From the NCBI GenBank assembly GCA_002344065.1, contig DDTK01000005.1, positions 116,655 through 180,654 on the forward strand: 64,000 nucleotides of DNA, in the 5' to 3' direction. The stretch's first letter is position 1; every line of letters starts with the position of its first letter. This document shows, piece by piece, positions 16,297 through 25,049 of this stretch. Origin of the DNA: Flammeovirgaceae bacterium UBA2366 (GTDB lineage Bacteria > Bacteroidota > Bacteroidia > Cytophagales > Cyclobacteriaceae). The position numbers and the translations under genes are program-made. Under the pieces are notes generated by a model. The model ran no database searches. It was not told where the DNA came from and worked only from the letters and a program-made list of their open reading frames with translations.

Positions 16297-18978
16297 GTGC
16301 GTCCAGCCACTTTTACTTTCTTGTTTTTCACTTTATGCATTCTTGGTGTAGTGCGTGGGGTATGGGCGCAAGAACCGGTTCCAAAAGACACGATACGAAC
16401 TCCCGTAACCCAACAAGCCAAAGAATTAGTCAAAAACCTTGCCGATAGCGTAGTTCAAAAAAAAGGAGACATTGAAACAACCATTCAATATTCTGCCCGA
16501 GACTCCATAAACAGCAGTGTAGATGGTCAGATGATCTGGCTTTATGGAGCCGCTAAAATCATTTATGGCACTATTGAATTAGAGGCCGAAGAGATCACTA
16601 TCGATTATGCCAACAGTACACTGACGGCCCATGGTATTCGTGATTCCCTGGGAAGACGGGTGGGTTATCCTATTTTCAAAAACGGACCTGAACTTTACGA
16701 AACAAAAGACATAACCTACAATTTTAAAACCGGCCGGGCCAGAATATCAGAAGTGGTAACACAACAAGGTGAAGGGTACTTGCATGGCGATATGGTCTTT
16801 AAAAACGAGAAGGACGAATTGCTCAGTTTGCACAATCGATACACTACCTGTAACCTTGAGCATCCTCATTTTGAAATTATATCAACCAAAACGAAAGCCA
16901 TTCCGAATGACAAAATTGTATCCGGACCCTTTTACATGCGGTTCAATGATATACCGCTTTACCCGTTGGGTTTTTTGTTTGGAATGTTCCCGGCACAACA
17001 GGAAAGTGCCTCAGGTATTTTATTTCCATCGTTTGGCGAAGACCGCACCCGTGGATTTAACCTAAGGGGATTGGGGTATTTTCTGGATGCCAACGAATAT
17101 GTAAAGGTGGGGGTCCGGGCTGATCTGTATTCAAAAGGTGACTATGTGCTTTACCTGGATGCTCCCTATAACTGGCGCTACCATTTTACCGGGGGTTTCA
17201 ATTTTAGCTTTTCCAAAACCAATAGTTCTACACAGATTGAAAACCCGCAGTTCACCAACGATTTTAGTGTCCGGTGGAATCACTCACCACAAACAAAAGG
17301 TACCGGGCGATTTTCAGCTTCAGTAAGTGCAGCGTCCAGTACGTACAACTCCAATAACAACCTCAATTTCGGAGCGCCTCAAAGCATTAACTCGTCTGCG
17401 TTCAATAATACCAGCAGAAAGATGAATTCAAATATTTCCTACAATAAGACTTTTAAAGGAACACCCTTTAGTATGGGTATAAACCTCAGTCATAACCAGG
17501 ATCTGGTGACGCAGCAGGTTGATCTTACAGCGCCCAATCTTACGCTAAACATGCGAAACTTATATCCTTTTCAGCGTAAAGATGGAACACCCACCAAACT
17601 CGACAATTTCTCTTTGGGGTATAGCATGGCGGCCACCAATCGCATCTCCAATAATCTTGGAAGAGTTGGAAGTGATCCTCAGAAGGATAGCATTGCACCC
17701 TTTACAATGAGTAACCTTTCTACTTTTATTGAAAATGGGCGAAATGGTATTCGTCACTCCATACCTATTGCCTATTCCTTTAAAGCGTTCAGATATTTTA
17801 CTGTTTCACCTTCCATATCGTATGAAGAAAAGTGGTATTTCGAAAAATTAAACTGGGAGTACGACATTATTAACAATAGACCGACACTGGTAGCCAGTGA
17901 TACCATACGGGGTTTTAACCGCATCGCTAATTATAATTTCAGTGCTGGGTTTAATACCCGTATTTACGGTACTTACTTTTTCAAAAAAGGAAATGTAAAG
18001 GCCATACGTCATGTTGTGAATCCTAATATTTCTTTTGGATATACACCAGACTTCACCAAGTATGATGATTATTTCCAGGCGATAAATCAGAATGATAAAA
18101 TTATTTATCAATCGCGTCACCAGGGTTTTGTATACGGTGGATCAACGCCCGGAAAAAGCGGCTCCATTGGCATTGGTTTGGGCAACACACTGGAAATGAA
18201 AGTGAAATCGGAAAAGGATACAGTTGCACGAAAAGTAAACTTATTGAACAGCCTTTCACTTGGCACATCCTACAACATCATTGCCGATTCCTTCAACCTG
18301 GCGCCAATTTCAATTTCAGCGAACACCAACATTCTGGACAACCTGATAAACATTAACATTAACTCAGTATTAGATCCGTATTCGTATGTTAACGTTCTTG
18401 ATCAGGATGGCAATCCAGTAAAAAATCCTAATGGCAGCATTCAGGAGCGCAGAATTAATCAGCTTGCCTGGAAAGGGGGGAAACTGGGAAGAATAGTCTC
18501 TGCGAATTTGGCCATGGGATCTAACCTGAATCCCAAGGCGCGTGAACAAAATCAGCAAACCCGGGAGCGAATTGCCAACTCAAACATGACCGAGCAGGAT
18601 AAACAATATTTTTTGGCCAGTCCTGAAAATTATATTGATTTTTCAATTCCCTGGAGTCTTCAACTCAATTATAGTTTATCCTTCTCGCGGCCGATCAACA
18701 GTGATATTAATATTTCACAATCGCTGCAATTTTCTGGCGATATGTCGCTTTCAGAAAAATGGAAAATAACCTTCAATTCTGGATTTGATTTTGAGAATAT
18801 GGAATTCACGACTACCAATGTTGGTATAACACGCGATCTTCACTGCTGGACGTTAAATTTTGACTGGGGTCCATTTGGGAAATTTACCTACTACAACTTC
18901 CGTATTGCTGTAAAAGCATCGGTATTGCAGGATTTAAAAATTGACAGAAGGAAACCCTTCTACGATAATATTCGGTAA
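16297..18978 (+). CDS. LPS-assembly protein LptD-like outer membrane protein
   Basis: 893 residues from GTG 16297, which opens a compact signal peptide (RPATFTFLFFTLCILGVVRG then VWAQ). An ATG at 16216 would add 27 residues before it and overlap the divergent gene. After a short disordered stretch comes an OstA-like beta-jellyroll (GQMIWLYGAAKIIYGTIELE, TLTAHGIRDSLG, GRARISEVVTQQGEGYLHGD), then a long beta barrel with alternating aromatic strands ending FYDNIR. Bacteroidota LptD homologues have this size and layout. Role: inserts lipopolysaccharide into the outer leaflet. It converges on lysS. Confidence 0.88.
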   Translation: MRPATFTFLFFTLCILGVVRGVWAQEPVPKDTIRTPVTQQAKELVKNLADSVVQKKGDIETTIQYSARDSINSSVDGQMIWLYGAAKIIYGTIELEAEEITIDYANSTLTAHGIRDSLGRRVGYPIFKNGPELYETKDITYNFKTGRARISEVVTQQGEGYLHGDMVFKNEKDELLSLHNRYTTCNLEHPHFEIISTKTKAIPNDKIVSGPFYMRFNDIPLYPLGFLFGMFPAQQESASGILFPSFGEDRTRGFNLRGLGYFLDANEYVKVGVRADLYSKGDYVLYLDAPYNWRYHFTGGFNFSFSKTNSSTQIENPQFTNDFSVRWNHSPQTKGTGRFSASVSAASSTYNSNNNLNFGAPQSINSSAFNNTSRKMNSNISYNKTFKGTPFSMGINLSHNQDLVTQQVDLTAPNLTLNMRNLYPFQRKDGTPTKLDNFSLGYSMAATNRISNNLGRVGSDPQKDSIAPFTMSNLSTFIENGRNGIRHSIPIAYSFKAFRYFTVSPSISYEEKWYFEKLNWEYDIINNRPTLVASDTIRGFNRIANYNFSAGFNTRIYGTYFFKKGNVKAIRHVVNPNISFGYTPDFTKYDDYFQAINQNDKIIYQSRHQGFVYGGSTPGKSGSIGIGLGNTLEMKVKSEKDTVARKVNLLNSLSLGTSYNIIADSFNLAPISISANTNILDNLINININSVLDPYSYVNVLDQDGNPVKNPNGSIQERRINQLAWKGGKLGRIVSANLAMGSNLNPKAREQNQQTRERIANSNMTEQDKQYFLASPENYIDFSIPWSLQLNYSLSFSRPINSDINISQSLQFSGDMSLSEKWKITFNSGFDFENMEFTTTNVGITRDLHCWTLNFDWGPFGKFTYYNFRIAVKASVLQDLKIDRRKPFYDNIR

Positions 18979-18992
18979 ATAATGGATTATGG

Positions 18993-20723
18993 CTACTTCA
19001 ACCAGCCTTCAACTTCCTCCATGGTGGGGTTCTTCACATCTTCCAACTTCATCTTTTTTCGCAGCCCACACACATCATTAAATAACTTGGAGGCTTTCAT
19101 GGATTTGAGTTGCTCCACAGATTGAACACCCATTTTTTGAAGGATCGGGTAAAGCTCTTTGCGGATACCCAACTGTTCGGCATCGCGCTCTGAAAATCCT
19201 CCACCTTGTTTTTCGGGTTTCATTTGCGGAAAAAACAAAACATCCTGTATGGAAGGTGAGTTGGTCATAATCATGCACAACCGGTCGATACCCACACCCA
19301 GGCCTGCTGTTGGTGGCATGCCGAATTCAAGGGCACGAAGGAAATCCTCATCCAACGTCATGGCTTCTTCATCACCACGTTTACCTAATTCCAATTGTTC
19401 TTCAAAACGCTTACGCTGATCGATCGGATCGTTTAACTCAGAAAAGGCGTTACAGATTTCTTTTCCATTGCAAATAGCTTCGAATCGTTCAACCAATCCA
19501 GGTTTATTCCTGTGCTTCTTGGCCAATGGCGACATTTCCACCGGGTAATCCATAATAAAGGTGGGCTGAATAAGCAAGGGCTCGCACTTCTCACCAAAGA
19601 TGGCATCAATAAGTTTTCCTTTAGCCATGGTTTCATCTACTGGAACATGAAGCTTGGTACACGTTTCGCGCAAAGCGACTTCATCCAAAGCGGAAATATC
19701 AATGCCCGTAAAATGTTGTATCGCCTCAAACATGGTGAAACGTTTCCACGGCCTGCGAAAATCAATTTCATGTTGGCCTACTCTCACTTTGGTGGTGCCG
19801 TGCAAATCAATGGCGACTTTTTCAATCATCTCCTCCACCAGGTCCATCATCCAGAAATAATCTTTGTACGCCACATATAACTCAACCTGCGTAAACTCCG
19901 GATTGTGGAACCGCGACATACCTTCGTTGCGAAAGTCTTTCGAGAATTCATACACACCGTTGTAGCCGCCTACAATCAGTCGCTTCAAATACAACTCGTT
20001 GGCAATACGCAGGTACAGTGTCATGTCCAGTGTATTGTGGTGCGTTTTAAATGGTCGGGCAGCTGCACCACCATATAGTGGCTGTAGTACAGGAGTTTCT
20101 ACTTCTAAATAAGCCTTATCATTCAGATACTGGCGCATGGAGTTAACCAGTTGGGTTCGCTTGATAAAGGTATCGCGCACTTCAGGGTTAACAATCAAAT
20201 CAACATAGCGCATGCGGTAGCGTTGTTCAGGATCGCTGAAGGCATCATGCTTGTGCACCACCCCTTGCTCATCGGTGGTTTCCTTCACCACCGGCAAAGG
20301 ACGCAACGATTTTGAAAGGATTTTTAAATCAGTTACATGAATAGAAATTTCTCCGGTTTGTGTGGTGAACCCATAGCCTTTCACCCCAACGATGTCGCCA
20401 ATATCAATAAGCTTTTTAAATACGGTGTTGTATAAGGCTTTATCCTCGCCCGGGCATATGTCGTCCCTGCGGATGTAAATTTGAATACGACCGGTCTCAT
20501 CTTGCAATTCAGCAAACGAGGCCGAGCCCATAATCCTGCGGCTCATGATACGTCCGGCAATGGAAATCTGGCGATAGTCGCTTTTGTGACGCTCGTAGTT
20601 TTCAAGAATCTCAGCGGCCGAAGCATTCACTTCGAAAAGCTCTGCCGGGTAGGGGTCAATGCCCAGTTTTTCCAATTCTTCTTTCGCCTGTCTGCGTATG
20701 ATTTCTTGTTCGCTTAACTGCAT
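18993..20723 (-). CDS. lysS: Lysyl-tRNA synthetase, class II
   Basis: 576 residues from ATG 20723. An upstream TTG would add seven residues but is unlikely. An OB-fold anticodon-binding domain (about 45-150; SIAGRIMSRRIMG) precedes the class II catalytic core: motif 2 DFRNEGMSRFHNPEFTQVE, the KLIDAIFGEKCE insertion, and motif 3 GLGVGIDRL. A helical C-terminal extension of about 70 residues after the usual end (from GFSERDAEQLG) is a common feature in this phylum. Charges tRNA-Lys. No T-box or other leader was found. Confidence 0.96.
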   Translation of the reverse strand: MQLSEQEIIRRQAKEELEKLGIDPYPAELFEVNASAAEILENYERHKSDYRQISIAGRIMSRRIMGSASFAELQDETGRIQIYIRRDDICPGEDKALYNTVFKKLIDIGDIVGVKGYGFTTQTGEISIHVTDLKILSKSLRPLPVVKETTDEQGVVHKHDAFSDPEQRYRMRYVDLIVNPEVRDTFIKRTQLVNSMRQYLNDKAYLEVETPVLQPLYGGAAARPFKTHHNTLDMTLYLRIANELYLKRLIVGGYNGVYEFSKDFRNEGMSRFHNPEFTQVELYVAYKDYFWMMDLVEEMIEKVAIDLHGTTKVRVGQHEIDFRRPWKRFTMFEAIQHFTGIDISALDEVALRETCTKLHVPVDETMAKGKLIDAIFGEKCEPLLIQPTFIMDYPVEMSPLAKKHRNKPGLVERFEAICNGKEICNAFSELNDPIDQRKRFEEQLELGKRGDEEAMTLDEDFLRALEFGMPPTAGLGVGIDRLCMIMTNSPSIQDVLFFPQMKPEKQGGGFSERDAEQLGIRKELYPILQKMGVQSVEQLKSMKASKLFNDVCGLRKKMKLEDVKNPTMEEVEGWLK

Positions 20724-20781
20724 TTCTCGATTTATTTCCGGCAAAAATAAGGGAAATAACGGGCTGATAAACTCTGTACAG

Positions 20782-20820
20782 GTAAATCGTACCCGTAAGC
20801 AGCAACGGATAAGGATTTAC
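20782..20820. terminator. Possible hairpin downstream of the broken barrel gene
   Basis: GTAAATC (20782-20788) and GATTTAC (20814-20820) form a 7-bp stem, with an inner CCGT/ACGG pairing. It lies between the stop of the leftward barrel pseudogene and the lysS start. There is no convincing U tract, so terminator status is uncertain. Confidence 0.3.
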
Positions 20821-20877
20821 TTACCCTTGATGAGTAGGACATGGGGTTTCCCTGGATCAGGTGGAAAAATGCTGGCC

Positions 20878-21280
20878 TTACTCCTTTCTGAACCGATAAC
20901 GGATACCCCAGCTTCCACGTAAAATAAGGTCGTCAGAAACAAATGGAGTTAGTTCAATGTGGAAGCCGAGTTTCTTACGCTCAAAAGGATAAAAATTGAA
21001 GCCCACAGGAAACACCAAACTTTCATAATAAAAATTTAAACCACCACCTACATAAAATGAATAATCAGGCTTCGCCAGTATGTTATAATTAATTACACCC
21101 TCAAGTTGCTCAATGTCCCAATAAACATCTGTTAAAATCCGTAACTCCGGCCGCAGCCTTTCCTTAAACTCGTAGTTAAAACTTATAAATGGTATTTCAG
21201 ATTGATGATAGGCTACACCAAATTGGGCAAGGGAACAAAGAGGGGAATAGAAGTGTGACTAACAATAAGTTTTTTCTCAT
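20878..21280 (-). pseudogene. Small outer-membrane beta-barrel protein, frameshifted in its signal peptide
   Basis: From ATG 21280 the reading frame encodes MRKNLLLVTLLF, then leaves the signal-peptide pattern. One base later in phase, a frame running to TAA 20878 reads LCSLAQFG (signal-peptide end) and about 115 barrel-like residues (GVAYHQSEIPFISFNYEF, PDYSFYVGGGLNFYYESL, ILRGSWGIRYRF). Removing one base from the four-G run at 21242-21245 (CCCC on the coding strand) restores one continuous protein of about 133 residues. So this is either a recent pseudogene, a slippage-prone phase-variable gene or a sequencing error. The downstream gene lysS is separate. Confidence 0.8.
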
Positions 21281-21287
21281 CGTTATA

Positions 21288-22475
21288 TCAAATTGATTTA
21301 TTTTTTCTCCGCTTCAGCTCCTTCTTAATAAAAGTCAATTCACGACTGCTCTGCCCGGCTACCGAAGTATTCTCCGCAGCCCTGCGTAGCAGGTACGGCA
21401 TTACCGAACGCACCGGTCCGTAGGGCAGATACTTAACCACATTGTATCCAGCCTTCGCCAGGTTGAAAGAAATATTATCGCTCATGCCGTAGAGCTGGGC
21501 GAACCAGGCACGTCTATCATCAGGTTTCATACTGTGCTTGTCCATTAACACCGACAGATAATAGTTACTGTATTCATTGTGCGAGCCGCACATAACAGAA
21601 ACACGTTGCTTGTTATCGATACAAAAAGCGAGCGCTTTGTTAAACGCATCATCGGTAGCTTCCTTGTTGGGATGGATGGGGCTTTCATATCCCATTTTTT
21701 TGGCACGTGCCCGTTCCTTTTCCATGTAAGCACCGCGCACCAGTTTGGCCCCAAAGTATACGTTGTTCATCACGGCTTCATGAAAATGATCGCGAAGATT
21801 GGGTAATCCAGCTGTGCGATAGAGCTGATACGTATTGTACACAATCGCCTTCTCCTGATTGTACTTTTTCATCAAGTCCAGCACAATACGGTCAATCGGG
21901 TTTTGGTACCACGAGTCTTCCGCATCAATCATGATGGGTATTCCGTATGCATGACCTTTTGCACATACACGATCGAACCGGTTGATGATGCGTTGGTAGG
22001 CTGCCTCATCAGCGGCCGAAAGTTTTTCATTCGCCTGAACTTTGGTCAGCAGTTCGGCCGAGCCTAAGCCGGTTGGTTTAAATACACAAAACGGAATGTT
22101 GGATGAGCCGTGTGCTTTTTCAATCGTGCGCAAGGTTTCCTCCAACGTAGCATCAAAACCAGCTTCAGATTTCTCACCCTCTACAGAATAATCAAGAATG
22201 GCGCCTACATGAAACTTTCCCAAAACCTCTACGGCATGGGCTGCCTTATCAATGCTTTCACCACCACAAAAATGATAAAACACGGTTTTCTTAATTATAC
22301 CCTCCACGGGCAGCCTCAAGGCTAGCGCAAATTTTACCAGGCTTGTGGCCAGGGCTGAAATCCACGGGTGATTTACCAGGGAAAAAATGAAGTTAGCTTT
22401 TTTAAGTTCAGCATCCGACTTATAGGCAAAGGCAGTTGCGGTGTCGTCAAAGGAAATTTTGGGTGATGATTCCAT
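21288..22475 (-). CDS. Proline dehydrogenase family protein
   Basis: 395 residues from ATG 22475. This is a stand-alone PRODH TIM barrel: KPTGLGS, PIMIDAEDSWYQNPIDR, YNTYQLYRT, GAKLVRGAYMEKERARA (the FAD/substrate-binding LVRGAYxxxE signature), CGSHNEYS, QLYGMSDNISF and YLPYGPVRSVMPYLLRRAAEN (split: the YGP and RRxxEN elements are diagnostic). It oxidises proline to pyrroline-5-carboxylate with a flavin. No fused or adjacent P5C dehydrogenase. Upstream, TTG and TATATTTA about 21 nt apart near 22493-22527 on the minus strand are a near-consensus promoter. Confidence 0.92.
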   Translation of the reverse strand: MESSPKISFDDTATAFAYKSDAELKKANFIFSLVNHPWISALATSLVKFALALRLPVEGIIKKTVFYHFCGGESIDKAAHAVEVLGKFHVGAILDYSVEGEKSEAGFDATLEETLRTIEKAHGSSNIPFCVFKPTGLGSAELLTKVQANEKLSAADEAAYQRIINRFDRVCAKGHAYGIPIMIDAEDSWYQNPIDRIVLDLMKKYNQEKAIVYNTYQLYRTAGLPNLRDHFHEAVMNNVYFGAKLVRGAYMEKERARAKKMGYESPIHPNKEATDDAFNKALAFCIDNKQRVSVMCGSHNEYSNYYLSVLMDKHSMKPDDRRAWFAQLYGMSDNISFNLAKAGYNVVKYLPYGPVRSVMPYLLRRAAENTSVAGQSSRELTFIKKELKRRKNKSI

Positions 22476-22639
22476 ACGTAAATGATGGCGTAAATATATA
22501 TAGCGCAGGCTTTAAGTTACAAGGTCATTTAAATGCTGAAAAAGTGACCAAAAAGCACACTTAAAACTTTAAAGCCACACTTTTGTTCCTTCATTGCCAT
22601 AGGTCATATGTGCCTGGCTTTGATTAATTTTCTGACTTT

Positions 22640-23731
22640 ATGAAACTCACCAATTGGATTTCTGCCTTTAAAACATCTCATCAACCCTTGTTGATTGCCG
22701 GGCCTTGCAGTGCAGAAGGCCCTGAACAACTTTTAACGGTAGCACAAGCTGTTAAAACAATGGGAATTTCCGTTATGCGCGCAGGTGTATGGAAACCCCG
22801 TACGCGCCCCAACTCGTTTGAAGGCAAGGGCAAGGAAGCACTGACCTGGATAAAAGAAGTAAAACAGAAAACCGGTTTGGCATTTGCCATTGAGGTAGCG
22901 AATCCGGCACATGTTGAACTGGCCTGTGAAGCCGGTGTAGAAATACTTTGGGTTGGAGCACGCACCACAGTAAATCCATTCACCGTTCAGGAAATTGCTG
23001 ATGCCTTACAGGGAATCGATAAAATTGTGCTGGTTAAAAATCCGATTAACCCTGAACTATCACTATGGATTGGAGCGCTTGAAAGGCTGAACCGTGCAGG
23101 CATTCAAAAACTAGGGGCTATTCACCGGGGCTTTTCATCTTTTCAAAAATCACGGTTCCGCAATCAGCCCCTTTGGCAAATTGCGCTTGAATTGAAAACA
23201 TTGCATCCTGAATTACCGCTCATTGCTGATCCCAGTCATATTGCCGGTAATCGGAATATGATTTTTGAAGTGTCCCAAAAAGCCCTTGATCTTGATTATG
23301 ACGGACTGATGATTGAAACCCACCCTTATCCTGATCGTGCCCTGAGTGATGCGCAACAACAGGTTACTCCAGACAGGCTGGCTGAAATCATAAAAGACCT
23401 TCGCGTAAGTGAACGACTGTCATCCAACGCCTTGTTTTTAAATCAACTGGAAGCTTTGCGTGAAAAAATTGATCACCTGGATCAGGAAGTTATTGAATTG
23501 CTTTCCACGCGCACGAAACTAACCGAGCAAATCGGGGAGTATAAAAAAGAAAATAACGTAACGGTCTTTCAGTTGGAGCGTTGGAATGAAATTATGAACA
23601 CCCGGCCTGAGTGGGCTAAACTGGCACACGTATCACCTGATTTTGTGCGCGAATTGTATAAGATCATTCATGATGAATCCATTCGCATTCAAACGGAGAT
23701 CATGAATAAAACTTCGGAACCTGAAAAGTAA
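22640..23731 (+). CDS. Bifunctional DAHP synthase / chorismate mutase (copy 2)
   Basis: 363 residues from ATG 22640. It has the same architecture as the copy at 2758-3861: GPCSAEGPEQ near 21-30, KPRTRPNSFEGKG, LWVGARTTVNPF, IHRGFSSF, ADPSHIAGN, then a C-terminal AroQ-type chorismate mutase (LEALREKIDHLDQEVIELL, TEQIGEYKKEN). Much of the synthase domain matches copy 1 by eye, yet the two are clearly distinct paralogues. Its last base is shared with the aroB start (TAATG). No aromatic leader peptide or attenuator was found upstream, so it is probably controlled differently. Two loose AAAGC(C)ACACTT words lie at 22551-22580. Confidence 0.93.
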   Translation: MKLTNWISAFKTSHQPLLIAGPCSAEGPEQLLTVAQAVKTMGISVMRAGVWKPRTRPNSFEGKGKEALTWIKEVKQKTGLAFAIEVANPAHVELACEAGVEILWVGARTTVNPFTVQEIADALQGIDKIVLVKNPINPELSLWIGALERLNRAGIQKLGAIHRGFSSFQKSRFRNQPLWQIALELKTLHPELPLIADPSHIAGNRNMIFEVSQKALDLDYDGLMIETHPYPDRALSDAQQQVTPDRLAEIIKDLRVSERLSSNALFLNQLEALREKIDHLDQEVIELLSTRTKLTEQIGEYKKENNVTVFQLERWNEIMNTRPEWAKLAHVSPDFVRELYKIIHDESIRIQTEIMNKTSEPEK

Positions 23732-24774
23732 TGCTCCCGAATAATATCAAGCTAGCCGACAACCCGGGGCCATTTCTGAGTCTCTATTTGCAAAAATGGT
23801 CGTTTAGTAAAGTTATGGTTTTGACAGATGAAAATACCCTAACACACTGCTATCCATTGTTGAAATCACTCCTGCCGGATCATTCGGTTATTACCATATC
23901 AAGCGGAGAGGAAAACAAAACCCTTAAAACATGTGAAGAAATCTGGAAACAGATGACCAACCTTGAATTGGACCGGCATTCCATTCTTATTGTGTTGGGG
24001 GGAGGCGTGCTTGGCGATATGGGCGGGTTTTGTGCTGCTACGTATAAGCGTGGAATAGACTTTATACTAATCCCCACCACCTTGCTGGCGATGGCCGATG
24101 CCAGCATTGGCGGAAAACTGGGCATCGATTTTCATCACTTCAAAAATCATATTGGTGTTTTTAAGGAACCCAAACTGACTGTTATTTACAGCGAGTTTCT
24201 GAAAACGCTGCCAACAGAGGAATTGCGTTCTGGTTTTGCAGAAGTAATCAAGCATGCCCTCATTTCTGATCGAACCTTGTGGAATGAGCTTCGCAGCAAC
24301 ACGTTGGACAATCAGCCCTGGGATGTATTACTCCGCCATTCGGCTGAATTTAAGTCTTCTGTTGTGCAGCAAGATCCTACGGAGCAGGGCATGAGAAAAA
24401 TCCTTAATGCAGGTCATACTATTGGCCATGCTCTTGAATCGTTCTTTTTAAAAGCTGGAAATAAAATTCTGCATGGAGAAGCTGTGGCAGCCGGGTTGGT
24501 TGCAGAAGCATGGCTTTCCAAAAAGCGGGGAATCCTCAGCGAGACTGAACTGAATGAAATTTCTGAGTTTATTTTAAAAGTATTCGGAAAGCTGAACATT
24601 GGTTCAGAGAATTTGCACGCCATTGCAGGACTATGCAGTCAGGATAAAAAAAATAAAGGCAAAAGGATTTTATGCGTGCTTTCCGAAGGCATTGGGAAAG
24701 CCCGGTGGGATTGTGAAGTTACTGAGAATGAGATTGTAGATGCTCTGGCATATTACCGGTCACTTCAGATGTAA
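23731..24774 (+). CDS. aroB: 3-dehydroquinate synthase
   Basis: 347 residues from ATG 23731. NAD- and zinc-enzyme motifs: SSGEENKTL, GGGVLGDMGGFCAATYKRG, PTTLLAMADASIGGKLGID, ELRSGFAEVIKHALI and NAGHTIGHALE, with KxxGKRxLCVL near the end. It converts DAHP to 3-dehydroquinate, the step after the upstream gene, to which it is translationally coupled. Its 3' end overlaps the convergent small gene at 24765 by ten bases. Confidence 0.96.
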   Translation: MLPNNIKLADNPGPFLSLYLQKWSFSKVMVLTDENTLTHCYPLLKSLLPDHSVITISSGEENKTLKTCEEIWKQMTNLELDRHSILIVLGGGVLGDMGGFCAATYKRGIDFILIPTTLLAMADASIGGKLGIDFHHFKNHIGVFKEPKLTVIYSEFLKTLPTEELRSGFAEVIKHALISDRTLWNELRSNTLDNQPWDVLLRHSAEFKSSVVQQDPTEQGMRKILNAGHTIGHALESFFLKAGNKILHGEAVAAGLVAEAWLSKKRGILSETELNEISEFILKVFGKLNIGSENLHAIAGLCSQDKKNKGKRILCVLSEGIGKARWDCEVTENEIVDALAYYRSLQM

Positions 24775-24953
24775 TGAGCTTCCGAATCATCGAAAGACTC
24801 AATCTTCTTCTGAATGTTGCGCTTTAATTCATCAGCTTTTTTTGCAATAAAATCTGTGGTCTTCTTTTTTCTGTCGCCAGTAAAGAGCCACGCTGCTAAA
24901 ACTGCCGCTGACGCAATTCCCAATCCCAACGTTATTTTACCTGTTTTATTCAT
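24765..24953 (-). CDS. Small YtxH-like membrane-anchored protein
   Basis: 62 residues from ATG 24953. A glycine/alanine-rich N-terminal membrane segment (about 6-25, ITLGLGIASAAVLAAWLF) is followed by a basic patch (GDRKKKT) and an amphipathic helical tail (DELKRNIQKKIESF). This is the YtxH-like layout, linked loosely to stress in other bacteria. It overlaps the end of aroB by ten bases on the opposite strand and is divergent from aroA. Function unknown. Confidence 0.72.
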   Translation of the reverse strand: MNKTGKITLGLGIASAAVLAAWLFTGDRKKKTTDFIAKKADELKRNIQKKIESFDDSEAHYI

Positions 24954-25049
24954 ATAACAAAGTTAACTGTATTTGAGGATCAATTGTTTCACAGGGTTAA
25001 AGAAATCTTTAACTAATTTGCGTGCTCTTCCTAACAACTATTCGGAACC

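Noticed and set aside
20724..20877. Possible T-box or lysine riboswitch before lysS
   Set aside because: No T-box motif, too short for a lysine riboswitch, and the only hairpin has seven base pairs without a U tract.
22614..22642. Short ORF (MCLALINFLTL) overlapping the start of the second DAHP synthase gene, considered as a leader peptide
   Set aside because: Only one aromatic residue, no terminator or alternative pairing around it, and it starts on an ATG that is part of a palindrome-like CATATG. No support for attenuation.
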